Assembly (NCBI GenBank): GCA_910579015.1
Contig: CAJTRO010000077.1
Location: forward strand, 302-10,041
DNA: 9,740 bases
Reading direction: 5' to 3'
Source of the DNA: an uncultured Dorea sp.
Lineage (GTDB): Bacteria; Bacillota_A; Clostridia; Lachnospirales; Lachnospiraceae
Positions 7,205-9,740 of this stretch are shown piece after piece; position 1 is the first letter of the stretch, and every line of letters begins with the position of its first letter. Both the position numbers and the translations under genes were made by a program. The notes under the pieces are model-generated. The model did no database searches. It was not told the origin of the DNA and worked only from the letters and a program-made list of their open reading frames with translations.

Positions 7205-7306
7205 AGTTCACAAGTGTCGAAAACGGGAATAATTACCCTTGTCAAGGGCTTTTTCCGCTTTTTATCTCATTTTCTCCTGCACAGGGCTTATATTCCCGGT
7301 CCGCCC

Positions 7307-7615
7307 TCAGTTCAGCACCCCGATCGTAAGCTCGTTCATCCATTTCCGCTTCTGCTCCATGGAGGAATGCACATAACGGTTCAGCGTTATATTCACATTC
7401 GCATGTCCAAGTATCTCACTTAGAGTCTTCACATCAAACCCCTTCTCTATACACCTTGTCGCAAATGTGTGGCGCAGCGTATGAAAATTCGTCGTATCCA
7501 GATTACATTCCGTCAGATATCTCTTGAAAATATTCTCCAGTGTTCTCGGCTCGATAAAATCATTGTCAAGCCCGGTCAGCACGAATACGTTGTCCGGGAG
7601 TTCGACACTTCCCAT
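7307..7615 (-). pseudogene. Tyrosine integrase 3' remnant, unit 2
   Basis: Encodes exactly the same 102 residues as the unit 1 remnant, with two silent differences (Leu47 CTG and Val82 GTG here, against CTA and GTA in unit 1). It is likewise cut at the IS left end and lacks the N-terminal domains and first catalytic Arg. Because unit 1 ends just before it, this copy sits between two IS copies rather than next to a promoter. Confidence 0.85.
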
Positions 7616-7632
7616 TACCCAAAAACTTCTTA

Positions 7633-7658
7633 AAGCCTTATTTTAGGCTTATTTTTTT
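7633..7658 (+). terminator. Inward terminator at IS left end, copy 2
   Basis: Identical to the hairpin with T-run in copy 1. Here it would shield transposase copy 2 from any transcript escaping the terminator of copy 1. Confidence 0.65.
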
Positions 7659-7681
7659 GTCAAATTTTCCCTATTTTTATG

Positions 7682-7710
7682 TTGTATGTGCTGTATGTAT
7701 ATGATATAAT
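7682..7710 (+). promoter_or_regulatory. Transposase promoter, copy 2
   Basis: Same extended TATAAT (7705-7710) and weak TTGTAT (7682-7687) as copy 1, so both transposases should be expressed alike. Confidence 0.65.
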
Positions 7711-7729
7711 GGTTATGAGGTGATGTTTT

Positions 7730-9589
7730 ATGAAGCTATACTATGATAAACGTCTTAAAGATCCTACCTATTATGCTCAGCAAGGCATTCGGAATGGGAA
7801 AAAAACGACCACCAGAAATGTTAAAAACTTTGGGAAACATTCTGAACTTTTAAAAATAACAGATGATCCGGAAGCTTATGTAAGAGAAGAAATCAAAAAA
7901 ATGAATGAAGAATACCGGATTGGCAGAGTCACTTTTAACCTGACTGCTGATTTCAATGAAAAAGTGAAACATACACCGGATGCGGCGTCTGCTTCCAATT
8001 GGGTTAATATCGGATACTTTTTTTTGCAGTACATTATGGAAGGTCTTAACCTGAAAGAATTCTTTTCCCAAAAAAGCAGCGGGCGTAAAGTTACTTTTGA
8101 CTGCTTTACAATCTCGCGCTTTCTTACATATGCAAGGATTCTGGATCCCAGATCCAAATTTGCCACATGGAACCATCTGGCATCCTATTATGAACAACCC
8201 TGTTTTGATTACCAGCACATCCTTCGGTTTATGGACTTATTAGAAACTAATTATGACTCTTATCTGAATTGGCTTTTTAAAAACAGTAACTCGGTCGTGA
8301 AACGGGACACTTCTGTCCTCTACTATGATTGTACAAATTTCTATTTTGAGTGTGAACAGCCAGATGAAGACGTGGTTGATGAAGTGACTGGCGAAATCAT
8401 CAATGGATTAAGGAAATTTGGCATAAGCAAAGAACACCGTCCGAATCCCATCGTAGAAATGGGGCTTTTCATGGACAGCAGGGGCATTCCGATCACCATG
8501 TGCCTCCATCCCGGAAATACCAGTGAGCAGGTAACTGCTGTCCCTTTGGAAAAAGAAGTACTCCAGATGCTGGATGGGGCAAAATTCATTTATTGTGCGG
8601 ATGCCGGGCTGGGTTCTTATAACATCCGCAAGTTCAACAGTATGGGAGGCCGGGCATTTATTGTCACACAGTCCATCAAAAAGCTCAGTGATATTCTAAA
8701 AAAATCTGTATTCAATGACTTTGACTACAAACTGCTTTCTAATGACGCACCGGTAAAAATCAGTGGTATGAAGGAATTTGACAGGCACCTGGAAGAGAAC
8801 CTGAAATTATACAATGATTTTGCCTATAAGATCATTGATGCAGATAAAGCCGTAGACCTTGGGCTGTATGAGGAAAAAATCCTTAAAAATGGTAAAGTCA
8901 AACGTGTAAAAGCAACCGGACTCCTAAAACAACGCATCATTATCACATTTTCACGGAAAATGATGGAATACCAGAGGGCTGTACGCGAACGGCAGATTGA
9001 ACGCGCTAAAAAACTATTGGAAAAGAAAGATCCTGAGGAAATCAAAAAGGGACCAAATGATATAAAGAGATTTATGAAAAGGGTGACACATACAAAATCC
9101 GGTGAAAAGGCAGCCGTTGAATATCTGCTTGATGAAGCGAAGATTGCAGAGGAAGAAAAATACGACGGCTATTATGCTGTGGCGACAAACCTTCTGGATC
9201 CAGCCAAAGACATTCTGGACGTATCACATAAAAGATACCAGATTGAAGACTGTTTCCGGATTATAAAAACCAATTTCACAGGAAGGCCTGTAAACCATCG
9301 GCTGCCAAACCGTATCAAAGCACATTTTCTGATCTGCTATACTGCATTGCTGGTATATCGTTTACTGGAGGCCAAGTTAGATGATCAGGAGACTCATGTA
9401 ACACCACAGGATTTAATCACTACTTTAAGAAACATGAACGTTACTAATATCCATGATGTTGAATATATGGCACTCTATAATGGAAGCAGGGCACTAGATG
9501 CCCTGGAGCAATTAACATCTTTGAATCTGGACAGGCTGCATTATAAACCCAAGGATTTAAATGGAAAAATAAAAAAAATTTTGAGATAG
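7730..9589 (+). CDS. IS1634-family transposase, copy 2 (Asp507)
   Basis: A 619-residue DDE transposase identical to copy 1 except at residue 507, where it has Asp (GAC at 9248-9250). The motif reads YQIEDCFRIIK; an acidic residue after the catalytic Glu is what I recall for this family, so this looks like the normal form. Asp200, Asp291 and Glu506 are all present. Start and ribosome binding site are as in copy 1. If Ala507 impairs copy 1, this protein could still act on the ends of both ISs, which are the same. Confidence 0.94.
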   Translation: MKLYYDKRLKDPTYYAQQGIRNGKKTTTRNVKNFGKHSELLKITDDPEAYVREEIKKMNEEYRIGRVTFNLTADFNEKVKHTPDAASASNWVNIGYFFLQYIMEGLNLKEFFSQKSSGRKVTFDCFTISRFLTYARILDPRSKFATWNHLASYYEQPCFDYQHILRFMDLLETNYDSYLNWLFKNSNSVVKRDTSVLYYDCTNFYFECEQPDEDVVDEVTGEIINGLRKFGISKEHRPNPIVEMGLFMDSRGIPITMCLHPGNTSEQVTAVPLEKEVLQMLDGAKFIYCADAGLGSYNIRKFNSMGGRAFIVTQSIKKLSDILKKSVFNDFDYKLLSNDAPVKISGMKEFDRHLEENLKLYNDFAYKIIDADKAVDLGLYEEKILKNGKVKRVKATGLLKQRIIITFSRKMMEYQRAVRERQIERAKKLLEKKDPEEIKKGPNDIKRFMKRVTHTKSGEKAAVEYLLDEAKIAEEEKYDGYYAVATNLLDPAKDILDVSHKRYQIEDCFRIIKTNFTGRPVNHRLPNRIKAHFLICYTALLVYRLLEAKLDDQETHVTPQDLITTLRNMNVTNIHDVEYMALYNGSRALDALEQLTSLNLDRLHYKPKDLNGKIKKILR

Positions 9590-9620
9590 GGTTCACATAC
9601 AACATTTATATACAAGGAAG

Positions 9621-9663
9621 AATCCGATAACCCCAGTATTTATAAGGATTATCGGATTTTTTT
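9621..9663 (+). terminator. Transposase terminator, copy 2
   Basis: Same 10-bp stem with seven-T tail as after copy 1, ending the transposase transcript before unit 3. Confidence 0.85.
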
Positions 9664-9685
9664 AGTTCACAAGTGTCGAAAACGG

Positions 9686-9740
9686 GAATAATTACCCTTG
9701 TCAAGGGCTTTTTCCGCTTTTTATCTCATTTTCTCCTGCA
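9686..9740. repeat. Tandem repeat unit 3, first 55 bases
   Basis: The window ends 55 bases into a further unit. These bases match the first 55 of units 1 and 2 without a difference and include another TTGACA copy (minus strand, 9699-9704). The five positions that distinguish units 1 and 2 lie beyond the end, so this unit cannot be typed. Confidence 0.9.

Larger units (their letters stand above)
5142..7221 (+). mobile_element. IS1634-family insertion sequence, copy 1
   Basis: About 2080 bases bounded by a perfect 10-bp inverted repeat, TTCGACACTT at 5142-5151 and AAGTGTCGAA at 7212-7221. The right copy ends five bases from the repeat-unit boundary. Inside are an inward terminator, a promoter, a single DDE transposase gene and a strong terminator. 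The flanks (GGGAG on the left, AACGG on the right) do not match, so no target duplication is visible. This fits a right flank changed by rearrangement. A second inverted repeat (5220-5231 / 7135-7146) gives an alternative shorter element of about 1.93 kb. The family call is firm; the exact ends are inferred. Confidence 0.75.
4768..7226. repeat. Tandem repeat unit 1 (2459 bp)
   Basis: This is the first unit of a head-to-tail array. It contains the P1 -35 region, an integrase 3' remnant and one complete IS. It shares the exact length and all but five bases with the next unit. Differences from unit 2 are at 4840 (T/G), 4843 (T/C), 4911 (T/C), 5016 (T/C) and 6790 (C/A), with no indels. The left edge is defined by where similarity to the 7200-7230 region stops (C at 4767 against G at 7226). 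Confidence 0.95.
7601..9680 (+). mobile_element. IS1634-family insertion sequence, copy 2
   Basis: Same structure as copy 1, with outer inverted repeats at 7601-7610 and 9671-9680 and one base difference over about 2080. The two ISs are directly repeated and 379 bases apart, so the pair with the integrase remnant between them also has the form of a composite transposon. Confidence 0.75.
7227..9685. repeat. Tandem repeat unit 2 (2459 bp)
   Basis: Second unit, same length and order as unit 1. Its left junction joins the IS right end of unit 1 (plus AACGG) directly to the sequence that begins inside the P1 spacer. The -35 copy (minus-strand TTGACA, 7240-7245) is followed at 17 bases by TTTCGA from the IS end, which is not a -10, so P1 is not rebuilt here. 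Confidence 0.95.

Noticed and set aside
4768..9740. CRISPR array or toxin-type repeat system
   Set aside because: The repeat period is 2459 bases and holds a complete IS. There are no short repeats with unique spacers and no small paired genes.

Overview
The window looks like a chromosome segment of a Firmicute of class Clostridia, probably Lachnospiraceae-like. The basis is the str-operon layout, strong AGGAGG ribosome binding sites, the long Gram-positive-type S12, and a tyrosine recombinase remnant and IS1634-type transposase of the kind common in gut clostridia. This placement rests on family recognition, not on a search.

Positions 1-4767 are ordinary core genome, read entirely on the minus strand in the order rpsL (S12), rpsG (S7, GTG start), fusA (EF-G), tuf (EF-Tu). 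The four genes supply two 30S proteins and the two GTPases of elongation. rpsL has two candidate sigma-A promoters, P2 just before the gene and P1 about 130 bases upstream, and tuf has its own strong promoter in the fusA-tuf gap. A 242-base gap between rpsL and rpsG holds one hairpin.

Positions 4768-9740 are a head-to-tail array with an exact 2459-base period: unit 1 at 4768-7226, unit 2 at 7227-9685, and the first 55 bases of unit 3 up to the window end. Each unit holds (a) about 374 bases with the -35 box of the rpsL P1 promoter and the 3' end of a truncated tyrosine integrase gene, and (b) an IS of about 2080 bases with a 619-residue DDE transposase on the plus strand. By direct reading, units 1 and 2 differ at only five bases. 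Four of these fall in the short integrase/promoter part and one in the transposase, where it changes the residue after the catalytic Glu (Ala507 in unit 1, Asp507 in unit 2).

The most notable feature is how the array meets the str operon. The left edge of the repeat falls inside the -35/-10 spacer of P1, so unit 1 supplies the -35 of a ribosomal-protein promoter, and each further unit carries a copy of that -35 without a -10. The array therefore looks like an IS-driven tandem amplification of the str promoter edge. Its copy number is unknown because it runs off the window. I saw no CRISPR array, tRNA, rRNA or defence operon.
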